Shown: positions 1 through 8,099 of the stretch, in pieces
Layout of the letters: every line of letters begins with the position of its first letter
Position numbering within the stretch: position 1 is the first letter of the stretch
Assembly (NCBI RefSeq): GCF_026626705.1
Contig: NZ_JAPNKC010000001.1
Coordinates: 5,518,001-5,582,000 of the forward strand
Length of the DNA: 64,000 nt
Source: Pyxidicoccus sp. MSG2
GTDB taxonomy: Bacteria; Myxococcota; Myxococcia; Myxococcales; Myxococcaceae
Direction of reading: 5' to 3'
Position numbers and translations under genes: made by a program
The notes under the pieces: model-generated
Told to the model about the DNA's origin: nothing
The model's input: only the letters and a program-made list of their open reading frames with translations
The model's database searches: none

Positions 1-404
1 AGCACTTCCAGCCGCTGCCGGAGGAGTACCGCATCGACGTGGAGGCGCCGGAGTCGCTGGTGCTGCGGGGAGACCGGGAGCGGCTGGACCAGGTGTTCAC
101 CAACCTGGTGGCCAATGCGCTGCGCTACTCCCCCGGGGGTGGGCCGGTGCGGCTCACGGTGCGCGAGGAGCCGGGGCAGGTGCACGTGGAGGTGATGGAC
201 CGGGGGCTGGGGATTCCGGCGGGGCAGTTGGAGCGCATCTTCGAGCGCTTCAGCCGCGCGCACGGAATCTCCTACGGGGGGCTGGGGCTGGGGCTGGCGA
301 TTTCGCGAGGCATCGTCGCGCGCCATGGCGGGCGCATCTGGGCGGAGTCCTCCGGCCGCGAGGGCGAGGGCAGCACGTTCCACGTCGTGCTGCCGAGGGG
401 CTGA
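1..404 (+). CDS. Sensor histidine kinase, C-terminal part (5' end outside window)
   Basis: This is the ATP-binding (HATPase_c) end of a sensor kinase. The frame is already open at base 3, so the gene begins upstream of the window. Visible motifs are the N box (DQVFTNLVANALRYSP), the G1 box (DRGLGIP), an F box (IFERFSR) and the G2 box (GLGLGLAISRGIVARHGG). It ends with the usual GSTFHVVLP strand before a TGA. The input domain and the phospho-accepting histidine are not visible, so the signal and partner regulator are unknown. It lies 66 bp upstream of the CDF transporter on the same strand. Confidence 0.9.
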   Translation, partial: HFQPLPEEYRIDVEAPESLVLRGDRERLDQVFTNLVANALRYSPGGGPVRLTVREEPGQVHVEVMDRGLGIPAGQLERIFERFSRAHGISYGGLGLGLAISRGIVARHGGRIWAESSGREGEGSTFHVVLPRG

Positions 405-470
405 GCGCGGGGGCTGGCTTCACCCCTGCGTGGTACCCTGGGCCCCCACTTTCCACCCGACAGCAGGTCC

Positions 471-1529
471 ATGGCCGCGCCCGCCTCGTCCCTCACGTCC
501 GTCCTCGTCGCGCTGAGCGGCAACACGCTCGTCACCGTCGTGAAGTTCCTCGCCTTCCTGCTGTCCGGCTCGGGGGCGATGCTGTCGGAGGCCATCCACT
601 CGGCGGCCGACACGGGCAACCAGGTGCTGCTGTTCCTGGGGCTCAAGCGCGGCTCGCGCGAGCGCGACGCGGCCTTCCACTACGGCTACGGCGGGGAGCG
701 CTTCATCTTCGGCATCCTGTCCGCGTCGGGCATCTTCTTCGTGGGCTGCGGCGTCACCGTCTACCACGGCATCCAGTCGCTCCTGCACCCGCACACGCCC
801 GAGATTGGCCCCAGCACCTTCGCGGTGCTGGGCTTCTCCTTCCTCATCGAGGGCGGAGTGCTCGTCTTCGCCGTGCGCTCCACGCTGAAGGCCGCGGCCG
901 GCCAGCCCTTCTTCCGCTACGTGCGCGAGAAGGCGGACCCCGCGACGGTGGCCATCCTCCTGGAGGACGGCGCGGCGGTGCTCGGGCTCGTGCTGGCCAC
1001 GGTGGGCATCAGTCTCGCGTACTTCACCAGCAACCCCGTCTGGGACGCGACGGCGTCCATCATCGTGGGGCTGCTGCTGGGCCTGATTGCCATCTACCTC
1101 GTGGTGGAGAACCGCGCGCTGCTGCTCGGCCGCGCGGTGCCCGAGGAGACCGAGCTCCGCTTCGTGAACGTGGTGCGCGCGCGCGGCAGCGTGGCGGACA
1201 TCCACGACGTGAAGACGCGGCAACTCACCCCGGAGACCTTCGTGTTCAAGGCGGAGGTGCGCTTCAGTGAGGCCTTCGTCGCCGCGAGGCTCGCCGAGGC
1301 GCTGCCGGTGTCGGCCCTGCCCGCGTCCGGTGAGGCGCGCACCCACGCCCTGAGCGGCGTGGCCGCATTCCTCATCCGCGCGCTGAGCGAGGAAATCGAC
1401 GCCATCGAGGCCGACGTGCGCCGGGCCATCCCCGAGGCGAAGCACATCGACCTGGAGCTGGAGCACCTGCTCGTGCCCGGCGCCGTGGCCGCGCCCGCCC
1501 CCGTGCGCGGCGTGGTGGCCGTGCCCTGA
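471..1529 (+). CDS. Cation diffusion facilitator (CDF) transporter, ZnT9-like
   Basis: A 352-residue inner-membrane protein of the CDF superfamily, which exports divalent metals by proton exchange. The first helices carry the family signature SEAIHSAADTGNQ, followed by a conserved YGYGGER segment. Later membrane helices (for example LEDGAAVLGLVLATVGISLAYF) use E-D where classic zinc CDFs have H-D. Together with the signature, this points to the ZnT9/SLC30A9-like branch, where metal specificity is unclear. A soluble C-terminal domain of about 130 residues follows the last helix, as is typical. ATG start. The next gene, mgtE, is 180 bp downstream on the same strand. Confidence 0.85.
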   Translation: MAAPASSLTSVLVALSGNTLVTVVKFLAFLLSGSGAMLSEAIHSAADTGNQVLLFLGLKRGSRERDAAFHYGYGGERFIFGILSASGIFFVGCGVTVYHGIQSLLHPHTPEIGPSTFAVLGFSFLIEGGVLVFAVRSTLKAAAGQPFFRYVREKADPATVAILLEDGAAVLGLVLATVGISLAYFTSNPVWDATASIIVGLLLGLIAIYLVVENRALLLGRAVPEETELRFVNVVRARGSVADIHDVKTRQLTPETFVFKAEVRFSEAFVAARLAEALPVSALPASGEARTHALSGVAAFLIRALSEEIDAIEADVRRAIPEAKHIDLELEHLLVPGAVAAPAPVRGVVAVP

Positions 1530-1710
1530 AGCAGGGGCAGCCCCGCCTGCCTGCTCGCTGCTCCAACGACTCCACCCGTCCGCACGGTCCGTCCCCATCA
1601 GGACACAGCGAGTCCGCACGGCGCGAAACGGTTCCCTCCCGGTGCCTCCCGTGCTTGAAGGCGCCACATGCGCAGGCGTTGCCCGGCCGCGCGGGTGGAG
1701 GGAGGCGACC

Positions 1711-3030
1711 TTGAGTCCCGAGACGGAGCCCATCCTCGAAGACGAGCTGCGGGACGCGTGGGCGGTGCTGTCACCCCGCGACAGGGTGGAGGGCTTCCGC
1801 CTGCTGCCCCCCGCGAGCGTGGATGATTTCTTCCTCTCCCTGTCCTCGCAGGAGCAGGCCGGGCTGCTGCTGGCGCTGCTGCCCGGGGAGAGGCGCACGT
1901 GGATGCGGGTGCTCGCGCCCGACGACGCGGCGGACGTCATCCAGTACCTGCCTCCGGACGAGCGCGGCACCTTCCTCGGCCTGCTCGACGACACCTCCCG
2001 CCGCGAGGTGCAGGCGCTGCTGGCCTACGCGGAGGACGCCGCGGGCGGGTTGATGAACCCCCGCTTCGTGCGCGTGCGGCCGGAGTCGAGCATCGACGAG
2101 GCGCTCAGCTACCTGCGCAAGCAGGCCCGCGAGAAGGTGGAGACCGTCTACTACGGCTATGTGCAGGACGCGGAGCAGCACCTGCTGGGCGTGGTCTCCC
2201 TGCGCCAGCTCTTCCAGGCCGCGCCGGGCAAGGTGGTGCGGGACGTGATGCGCACGGACCTCGTCACCGTGACGGAGGAGACGCACCAGGAGGAGGTGGG
2301 CCGCCTCTTCGCGGAGCACGGCCTCGCGGCCATCCCCGTCATGGACGCCCAGGGGCACATGAAGGGCATCGTCACCGTGGACGACATCGTCAGCGTCGTC
2401 CAGGAGGAGGCCACCGAGGACATCCAGAAGGTCGGTGGCATGGAGGCGCTCGACGCGCCCTACTTCGAGGTGGGCTTCGTCGCCATGCTCAAGAAGCGCG
2501 CTGGCTGGCTGCTGGTGCTCTTCGTGTCGGAGATGCTCACCGCCACCGCCATGTCCCGCTACGAGGCGGAGATTGCCCGCGCCGTCGTCCTCAGCCTCTT
2601 CGTGCCGCTCATCATCTCCTCGGGAGGCAACGCGGGCAGCCAGGCCTCCACGCTCATCATCCGCTCGCTGGCGCTGGCCGAGGTGCGCCTCAAGGACTGG
2701 TGGCGTGTCATGCGGCGCGAGGTGTTGTCCGGGCTCGCGCTCGGCGGAGTGCTGGGCGTGGTGGGCCTGATACGCATCCTGGTGTGGCAGTCCCTCTTCC
2801 ACAGCTACGGCGAGCACGCCACGCGGGTGGCCATCACCGTCGGCGTGTCCGTGCTGGGCGTGGTGATGTGGGGGACGCTGTCCGGCTCCATGCTGCCGTT
2901 CATCCTGCGGCGGCTGGGCTTCGACCCGGCGAGCGCCTCCGCGCCCTTCGTGGCCACCCTCGTGGACGTCAGCGGGCTGGTCATCTACTTCACCACCGCC
3001 GAGGTCGTCCTCCGCGGCACGCTGCTCTAG
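1711..3030 (+). CDS. mgtE: Magnesium transporter MgtE
   Basis: A 439-residue MgtE-type magnesium channel. The order is an N-terminal alpha-helical MgtE_N domain (about residues 10-125), two CBS domains that sense magnesium (about 130-250) and a five-helix pore. The pore carries the family signatures SSGGNAGSQASTLIIR and FVATLVDVSGLVIYF. I place the start at a TTG because it is preceded by an excellent ribosome site (GGAGGGAGG, 5 bases upstream). The frame is open further upstream to a GTG at 1642, but those residues are Arg/Gly/Pro-rich and unlike the family. Its stop lies 3 bp from the stop of the convergent polymerase gene. Confidence 0.9.
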   Translation: MSPETEPILEDELRDAWAVLSPRDRVEGFRLLPPASVDDFFLSLSSQEQAGLLLALLPGERRTWMRVLAPDDAADVIQYLPPDERGTFLGLLDDTSRREVQALLAYAEDAAGGLMNPRFVRVRPESSIDEALSYLRKQAREKVETVYYGYVQDAEQHLLGVVSLRQLFQAAPGKVVRDVMRTDLVTVTEETHQEEVGRLFAEHGLAAIPVMDAQGHMKGIVTVDDIVSVVQEEATEDIQKVGGMEALDAPYFEVGFVAMLKKRAGWLLVLFVSEMLTATAMSRYEAEIARAVVLSLFVPLIISSGGNAGSQASTLIIRSLALAEVRLKDWWRVMRREVLSGLALGGVLGVVGLIRILVWQSLFHSYGEHATRVAITVGVSVLGVVMWGTLSGSMLPFILRRLGFDPASASAPFVATLVDVSGLVIYFTTAEVVLRGTLL

Positions 3031-3033
3031 CGC

Positions 3034-4626
3034 TCACGACGCCTTGTGGGTGCCGGACGCCGCCGCGGCCCCTTCCGGGTTCGGGAAGGAGATGGCGCCG
3101 GGCGGCGGAACGGGGGCGGACGGCGACAGCGAGAGCAGCGTGCTGTTCGGCATGGGCCACGCCCCCGACAGCACGGCCAGCTTGCCCGCCATGGCCACGC
3201 AGACCGAGATGTGGAACGTGCAGATGTACGAGATGATGCCCATGTCTCCGAACACCTGATTGATGTACGCGGCCGTGATGCCCACGATGATGAGCGCGCA
3301 CGCACGGTCCTCGGAGACGGGACTCCGGTGGTACGCGCGCACGGCCAGGTACACGGTGACCACGAGGTACAGCCACACGCCCGTGTAGCCGAGCATCCCT
3401 CCGAAGGCGAACAGCCCCAGCAGCGAGTCGTGGGGGTGGAAGCGGTACTGCGGGAAGACGAAGGCGATGTCCGGCAGCGGCACCGGCAGCAGGAACTCGT
3501 GGCCGTACCCCGTGCCCAGGAGGGGGAACTGGGCCCAGGTGGCAATCAGGTCCAGGTTCTCGATGTCCCGGTAGTCCAGGTTGCCCTCGCCGCCCTGGCC
3601 TTCAATCAGCGACTTGATGGTGTCCACCGGCCCGAAGATGCCCGTGGGCCGGTTCCACCCCACCGCGATGTAGACGATGAGGAACGGAGCGATGAACGGC
3701 AACGTCCGCACGAGGAAGCGCTTGAGCGGCGTCCACGGGTTGATGAGGAAGGCGGCCAGCAGGCAGCCCACGAGGCTGACGTAGGCCAGGCGCCGGTCAT
3801 TGAAAATCATCCCCGTGACGATGATGGCGATGACGGCCAGGCCCCGGATGATGTGCGCCGCCTTGGGTTGCTCGATGAAGCGGATGAACACCACCAGCAT
3901 GCAGAAGATGAACGTCATCGAGTCCGAGTGGGACGTCGTGTACTCCACGAAGATGCCCAGGGCGGGGATGATGACGAGCGCGAAGTAGCTGCCCACCAGC
4001 GCCTTGGTGATGCCGGCGGCGATGACGATTTTCGCGATGATGGGCCAGTCCTGCGGCCCGCGCAGGGCGTAGTGATACATGGCCACGATGAACGGCATCA
4101 TCGCGGCCTGGTGCCACTGCCAGAGCGATTGCTTGAAGTCCCCGCCCCGGACGACGCCGCGCACTTCCATGAACAAGAGGGCGATGAGTGACAGCGCCGT
4201 CACGGCGATGAGCGGCCGGGGCATGGGCGGCGTCGGCGGGTCGATTTTGGACCCCACCACCTTCCGGTACATGGCCAGCCCCATCAGCCCGACGATGAGC
4301 ACGTCGATGAGGGGGAAGCGCAGGGCTCCAATCTTGGTGATGTAGCTGAGCTGGGCGAACAGCAGCTCCCCGAGGGGGTACAGCGGGGACTCCCAGAGGC
4401 CGGACTGGGGGCGCTCGGCGACGTAGTCCACGGCCAGCGTCAGGTACGTCACCACGAAGACGGGGTAGCGGACGGGTACCTTGAGGATGACCCACACCAC
4501 GGCGACGCCCAGCACGGGGGCCAGGGCGACGATGGGGTGGATGATGCCCCCTCCCACGGTGGCCAGCACCAGGAAGCCGAGGAGCGCGAGGTAGCGCAGG
4601 TAGGGTGGGCGCTCGGGGGAGTACAT
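3034..4626 (-). CDS. wzyX: Wzy-type polysaccharide polymerase / O-antigen ligase family protein
   Basis: A 530-residue polytopic inner-membrane protein with about ten to twelve helices. It carries the Wzy_C-type periplasmic motif (YRFHPHDSLLGLFAFGG) after a large loop ending in LLGTGYGHEFL. Such proteins join lipid-linked repeat units into polymer, or ligate them. In Myxococcus xanthus a polymerase of this type (WzyX) belongs to the EPS pathway and lies beside a GT4 transferase. The same pairing here supports the wzyX assignment by inference. The start is the ATG that begins MYSPERPPY. The open frame continues upstream but becomes His/Arg-rich antisense of the neighbour. The start is 57 bp from the divergent transferase. 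Confidence 0.78.
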   Translation of the reverse strand: MYSPERPPYLRYLALLGFLVLATVGGGIIHPIVALAPVLGVAVVWVILKVPVRYPVFVVTYLTLAVDYVAERPQSGLWESPLYPLGELLFAQLSYITKIGALRFPLIDVLIVGLMGLAMYRKVVGSKIDPPTPPMPRPLIAVTALSLIALLFMEVRGVVRGGDFKQSLWQWHQAAMMPFIVAMYHYALRGPQDWPIIAKIVIAAGITKALVGSYFALVIIPALGIFVEYTTSHSDSMTFIFCMLVVFIRFIEQPKAAHIIRGLAVIAIIVTGMIFNDRRLAYVSLVGCLLAAFLINPWTPLKRFLVRTLPFIAPFLIVYIAVGWNRPTGIFGPVDTIKSLIEGQGGEGNLDYRDIENLDLIATWAQFPLLGTGYGHEFLLPVPLPDIAFVFPQYRFHPHDSLLGLFAFGGMLGYTGVWLYLVVTVYLAVRAYHRSPVSEDRACALIIVGITAAYINQVFGDMGIISYICTFHISVCVAMAGKLAVLSGAWPMPNSTLLSLSPSAPVPPPGAISFPNPEGAAAASGTHKAS

Positions 4627-4683
4627 CGTGGGCGGCAGGAGGCTACATCTGGAGGTCGGGTTGGGATAGATGAAGCGGCACGT

Positions 4684-5991
4684 ATGCCTGCTTCCCGTCC
4701 TCGCGTCCTTTTGATTGCCGAGCTGTGCAACCCCGACTGGGTGAGCGTCCCGCTGGAAGGGTGGTCGCTCTACCGCGCGCTGACCGAGGTGGCGGACGTC
4801 CACCTCGTCACCCACGTGCGCAACCGGGAGAACATCCTCAAGCAGGGGGTGCAGGAGGGCGCGGGCTTTACAGCCTTGGACTCGACGCCGGTGGAGAAGC
4901 CGCTCGACAAGGTGGGGCAGCTCTTGCGCGGCAGCGCGGGCGTGGGCTGGACGACGGCCACGGCGCTGAGCGCGTTGCCGTACTACTACTTCGAGGAGGT
5001 GCTCTGGCAGCGCTTCGGCGCACGCATCCAGGCGAAGGAGTTCGACCTGGTGCACCGCTACACGCCCATCAGCCCCACCACGCCGAGCACGCTGGCGGCG
5101 CGCTGCAAGGCGGCCGGGGTGCCCTTCCTGATGGGGCCGATGAACGGCGGCCTGCCGTGGCCCAAGGGCTTTGGCGGCGCGCGGCGGCGGGAGAAGGAGT
5201 GGCTCAGCTACGTGCGTGACATCTACAAGCTGATGCCCTTCTACAAGTCCACGCGGGAGAACGCGTCGGCCATCCTGACGGGCTCGCGGGCGACGCGGGG
5301 GCAGGTGGCGGAGAAGTGGCAGTCGAAGACGGTGTACATCCCGGAGAACGCCATCGACACGCGGCGCTTCGGCTCGGCGAAGTCGGAGGGCCCGGTGGAG
5401 TTGCCGCTGCGGGTGGCCTTCGTGGGGCGCTTCGTGCCGTACAAGGGCATGGCCATGCTGATGGAGGCGGCGGCGCCGCTCATCCGCGAGGGCAAGGTGG
5501 TGCTGGAGTACATCGGCGACGGGCAGGAGATGCCGAACCTGAAGGCGCAGGCGGCGCGGGAGGGGATTGAGGCGGGGGTGACGTTCGCCGGGTGGGTGAA
5601 GCACCAGGAGCTGCAGGGGCGGCTGGCGAAGAACCACGTCTTCGGCTTCCCGAGCGTGCGCGAGTTCGGCGGCGCGGTGGTGTGCGAGGCGATGGCGCTG
5701 GGGCTGGTTCCGATTGTGATGGACTACGGCGGGCCGGGAGAAATCGTGAGCCCGGCGACGGGCTTCGCGATTCAGATGGGGACGCCGGAGGAAATCGTGG
5801 TGCGGGTGCGCGAGGTGCTGGCGAAGCTGGCGGCGGACCCGTCCGTCATCCGCCCCATGGGTGAGCGCGCCCGGGAGCGCGTCTTCAAGTACTTCACGTG
5901 GAAGGCGAAGGCCGAGCAGGTGCTGGAGGTGTACCGCTGGCTGCTCAACGAGCGCGGGCAGCCGGACTGGGGCATGCCGCTGGCGGACTGA
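4684..5991 (+). CDS. epsE: GT4-family glycosyltransferase
   Basis: A 435-residue retaining glycosyltransferase with two Rossmann-like (GT-B) halves. The C-terminal half has the hallmarks LRVAFVGRFVPYKGM, YIGDGQEMPNLKAQA, the segment FPSVREFGGAVVCEAMALG with the E-x7-E nucleotide-sugar site, and GGPGEIV. It would add a sugar to a lipid-linked repeat unit at the cytoplasmic face. It is divergent from the polymerase with a 57-bp shared upstream region, so the two are probably co-regulated. The symbol epsE rests only on similarity of arrangement to M. xanthus. The start is the ATG of MPASRPRVLLIAEL, which begins the first beta strand. Confidence 0.78.
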   Translation: MPASRPRVLLIAELCNPDWVSVPLEGWSLYRALTEVADVHLVTHVRNRENILKQGVQEGAGFTALDSTPVEKPLDKVGQLLRGSAGVGWTTATALSALPYYYFEEVLWQRFGARIQAKEFDLVHRYTPISPTTPSTLAARCKAAGVPFLMGPMNGGLPWPKGFGGARRREKEWLSYVRDIYKLMPFYKSTRENASAILTGSRATRGQVAEKWQSKTVYIPENAIDTRRFGSAKSEGPVELPLRVAFVGRFVPYKGMAMLMEAAAPLIREGKVVLEYIGDGQEMPNLKAQAAREGIEAGVTFAGWVKHQELQGRLAKNHVFGFPSVREFGGAVVCEAMALGLVPIVMDYGGPGEIVSPATGFAIQMGTPEEIVVRVREVLAKLAADPSVIRPMGERARERVFKYFTWKAKAEQVLEVYRWLLNERGQPDWGMPLAD

Positions 5992-5995
5992 GGCG

Positions 5996-6397
5996 TCAGC
6001 GCCGGTTCACGACGGGCTCGGACTCGGTGACGGGCGGACGCGCGAGCAGCTCCACTCTCGCGCGCACGGTGCGGGCGGGGCGGAGCTGGATGTCCGGCCG
6101 CTGGTAGAGCTCGTAGTCGGGGTGCTCGAAGCGCAGGGTGTACATGCCCGGGGGGAGCAGGGGCATGCGGAAGTTGCCGTGCTCATCGGTCAGGGTGGCG
6201 CGCTCGATGTGCAGGTTCGGCGAGAAGGCAATCACGACCACGTCCGAGGCGGGCTTCCGCGTCTTCACGTCGATGACGGTGCCGATGAACATGCCCGTGC
6301 GGGTGTCGGGCTGCGCGGGCGCCTCGGACTGGGCGAGCACGGGCACGGCGAAGAGGAGCAGGAGGCTGCACAGCACGTAGGGGGCGGAGAGCTTCAT
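5996..6397 (-). CDS. Small secreted carboxypeptidase-regulatory-like domain protein
   Basis: A 133-residue protein with a cleavable signal peptide (hydrophobic VLCSLLLLFAVPVLAQ). One carboxypeptidase regulatory-like beta-sandwich domain follows: GTVIDVKTRKPASDVVVIAFSPN, then DEHGNFRMPLLPPGMYTLRFEHPDY. It ends in a Pro/Glu tail. The domain is closely related to the N terminus of the VWA protein at 8100-10235. The two genes also share their upstream leader, so they look like an ancestral tandem pair. A GAGGTG ribosome site precedes the ATG. Its stop lies 4 bp from the stop of the convergent glycosyltransferase. The molecular role is unknown. Confidence 0.75.
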   Translation of the reverse strand: MKLSAPYVLCSLLLLFAVPVLAQSEAPAQPDTRTGMFIGTVIDVKTRKPASDVVVIAFSPNLHIERATLTDEHGNFRMPLLPPGMYTLRFEHPDYELYQRPDIQLRPARTVRARVELLARPPVTESEPVVNRR

Positions 6398-6474
6398 GGT
6401 GGAGCACCTCGGTGGAGCGAGAGGTGTCCATGATTCCTGCGACGCGCCCCGCGAGCTTCATGCGGGGCTCGTGT

Positions 6475-6493
6475 CTTCATCACGGTTCCATCA
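6475..6493 (-). promoter_or_regulatory. Shared upstream element of the small secreted gene
   Basis: The 19 bases CTTCATCACGGTTCCATCA (plus strand) recur exactly at 10312-10330. Each copy lies almost the same distance (77 or 78 bp) from the start codon of its related gene. On the coding strand it reads as TGATGGAACCGTGATGAAG. The GGAAC core would suit an ECF-type -35 box, but I see no convincing matching -10, so its function is inferred from position and conservation only. It overlaps the stop codon of abiEii. Confidence 0.5.
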
Positions 6494-7396
6494 CGGGCGA
6501 GGCCGCCAGCACCACGAGCCGGGCTCCCAGTGCAGGTCGTGGTCTCCCGCGAGCACCGGGTCGAGGAAGGCCCGCACCACCGTGGTGACCTCTTGGAGTG
6601 TCTTCCAGGGGAGGGCGTTCTCGTGTGCCAGGTCCGCGTACGGCTGGAGCCACGTATCGGGCGGGGATGGTGTTGAGGCCGGAAGCGGGTGCGTGTCGCG
6701 GATGCCAAAGGTCTCCGCGAGGGCGGCCTGAATCCGGGATGCCTCCAGCACTCCGACGCCGGCAAGCAACGCGAGGTCTGGCAGGTCCTTCACACGCGAG
6801 TTCGGGCGCGAGCGTGGAAGCGTATAGGCGTGGAGCTTCTCCGCGATGTGTGCCGCCACCGGGTAGAGACGTACTCGAGGCGGCGCGACTCCCGCAAAGC
6901 CGAGCACGTCCGGTGCGACGATGAACTCGGGCTCATCCAGGCGCGGGTCGTCGAGCACCACGTCGACGCCGAAGACCTCGCCATAGCGTTTCTCCGCAAG
7001 TTGGCATTCGGCACGAAAGCGGAAGCCCTCGTGCTTCATGCCCTCATTCTGGAGCTCGGGGTGGTTCGCATCGGAGTGCACCTCGAACTGCATGAAGTCA
7101 CCCAGCTCGAGCTGCCCCGCCGTCTGGAGCCGTGTGAGCAGTCCCGCCGGCGTGCCGGTGAGGCGCAGGTCGACGTCCTTGGTGGCTCGTGCACGCTCGA
7201 TTCGGAGCTCCAACACCAGTCCGCCCTTCAGCGTCACGGCATCGCCGAAGACTTGACCGACACGCGCGAGAAAGCGCTCGAACACGAGCCGTTGGCGGCG
7301 GCGGACGAGCTCCTGCCCGTCCCGCGATGCGGACCGCAGGCGTTGCTCCAGGGCCTGCTTGAACGCGACTGGGGACGCATATCCGCGCGCCGTCAC
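6491..7396 (-). CDS. abiEii: AbiEii-type nucleotidyltransferase toxin
   Basis: A 301-residue toxin-like nucleotidyltransferase of the AbiEii/AbiGii family, the toxin half of a type IV toxin-antitoxin and phage-abortive-infection system. The nucleotidyltransferase core is LKGGLVLELRIERARATKDVDLRL, with the GG and D-x-D features that bind nucleotide and metal. A helical C-terminal region follows, including AAHIAEKLHAYTL and RVKDLPDLALL. The start is the GTG in a GTGA overlap with the antitoxin stop, giving tight translational coupling. The frame is open upstream inside the antitoxin gene, but that part is an antisense-type artefact. Confidence 0.85.
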   Translation of the reverse strand: MTARGYASPVAFKQALEQRLRSASRDGQELVRRRQRLVFERFLARVGQVFGDAVTLKGGLVLELRIERARATKDVDLRLTGTPAGLLTRLQTAGQLELGDFMQFEVHSDANHPELQNEGMKHEGFRFRAECQLAEKRYGEVFGVDVVLDDPRLDEPEFIVAPDVLGFAGVAPPRVRLYPVAAHIAEKLHAYTLPRSRPNSRVKDLPDLALLAGVGVLEASRIQAALAETFGIRDTHPLPASTPSPPDTWLQPYADLAHENALPWKTLQEVTTVVRAFLDPVLAGDHDLHWEPGSWCWRPRP

Positions 7397-7977
7397 GCAG
7401 GGACCAGGTAGGGCTTCAGTACCTGTTCCACGTCCTGGACATCCGACCGGGCGACCTTGCCCCGGTGCAGCGCCTGGTGGAAGGCCTGGAGCAGGAACTC
7501 GGGCGATAGATGCGTGGCGGCACAGTCGCTCAAGGTCCGGCGGGTCGTGGTCATGGGCACCGAGCCCCACCAGGTCCGGTCGGCCTTTGGAAGGTCGGCG
7601 TAGTGAAGGATGACGCCGGAAGGGACGCGAAGCCGTCGTTTCTTCCAGGCCAGGGGCAGGGTCATGTGGACGCGTGAAGGCAGCACGTCCGACAGCCCCT
7701 GCATGGAGAGTGCCGTCACGTGGGAGAAGACGCCCTGGTGCTCCGACCAGAGCCACAGGGTGACGTACTCCTCATCCTCGGCCAGCGGGTAGTGCACCAA
7801 TCGGTACACCCCTCTCTGAACCCGGACGATGCGCTTGATCCGCACGTAGTGGACCAGCAACTGGGGCGAGTACCCCGCCTCCGCCGCCTGCTTCGTCGTG
7901 AAGAGGCCCGCCTGCGCCACGGCGAACTCGAAGAGCCGGTCCCAGCTGGGTCCATGTCGTACCTGCTCGCTCTCCAC
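7393..7977 (-). CDS. abiEi: AbiEi-family antitoxin and autorepressor
   Basis: A 194-residue AbiEi-like antitoxin. The N terminus is a winged helix-turn-helix (GLFTTKQAAEAGYSPQLLVHYVRIKRIVRVQRGVYRLVHYP), and the C-terminal domain neutralises the toxin without binding it. AbiEi proteins repress their own operon by binding paired inverted repeats, and two such repeats lie directly upstream. I choose the GTG at 7977. A TTG at 7983 is also in frame but lies inside the first operator. Neither has a ribosome site. A TTGCAC / 17 bp / TAAGTT promoter would place transcription start close to the GTG, so the mRNA may be leaderless (inference). Confidence 0.85.
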   Translation of the reverse strand: MESEQVRHGPSWDRLFEFAVAQAGLFTTKQAAEAGYSPQLLVHYVRIKRIVRVQRGVYRLVHYPLAEDEEYVTLWLWSEHQGVFSHVTALSMQGLSDVLPSRVHMTLPLAWKKRRLRVPSGVILHYADLPKADRTWWGSVPMTTTRRTLSDCAATHLSPEFLLQAFHQALHRGKVARSDVQDVEQVLKPYLVPA

Positions 7978-8010
7978 GCACAAAACTTAAAAACCATTTT
8001 AGTTTCGTGC
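7978..8010. promoter_or_regulatory. abiE operator 1 (inverted repeat next to abiEi start)
   Basis: A 33-bp inverted repeat with arms GCACAAAACT and AGTTTCGTGC (one mismatch) around an A/T-rich centre. It is one of two matching 33-bp repeats whose centres are 52 bp apart, about five helical turns. The position over the abiEi start, and the known habit of AbiEi proteins of binding two inverted repeats, support operator function. Confidence 0.75.
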
Positions 8011-8029
8011 AAGGAACCACCCTCGACTC

Positions 8030-8062
8030 GCACGAAACTAAAACCACATTTTAGTTTTGTGC
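8030..8062. promoter_or_regulatory. abiE operator 2 (upstream inverted repeat)
   Basis: The second 33-bp inverted repeat has arms GCACGAAACTAAAA and TTTTAGTTTTGTGC, with one mismatch and a 5-bp centre. The spacer to operator 1 is 19 bp and contains no gene. The A/T-rich operators stand out sharply from the surrounding GC-rich DNA. Confidence 0.75.
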
Positions 8063-8099
8063 AGACCCAGGCAGGGGCAGTTGCCCACCTGCTCCCACC

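Noticed and set aside
420..1994. Long antisense frame across the CDF transporter
   Set aside because: Arg/His-rich composition and no family features; the plus strand has clear CDF and MgtE genes.
7716..8033. Alternative ORF overlapping the abiEi start and operators
   Set aside because: It is the same strand in a different frame, Arg/Ser-rich, while the AbiEi frame has a clear winged-helix domain.
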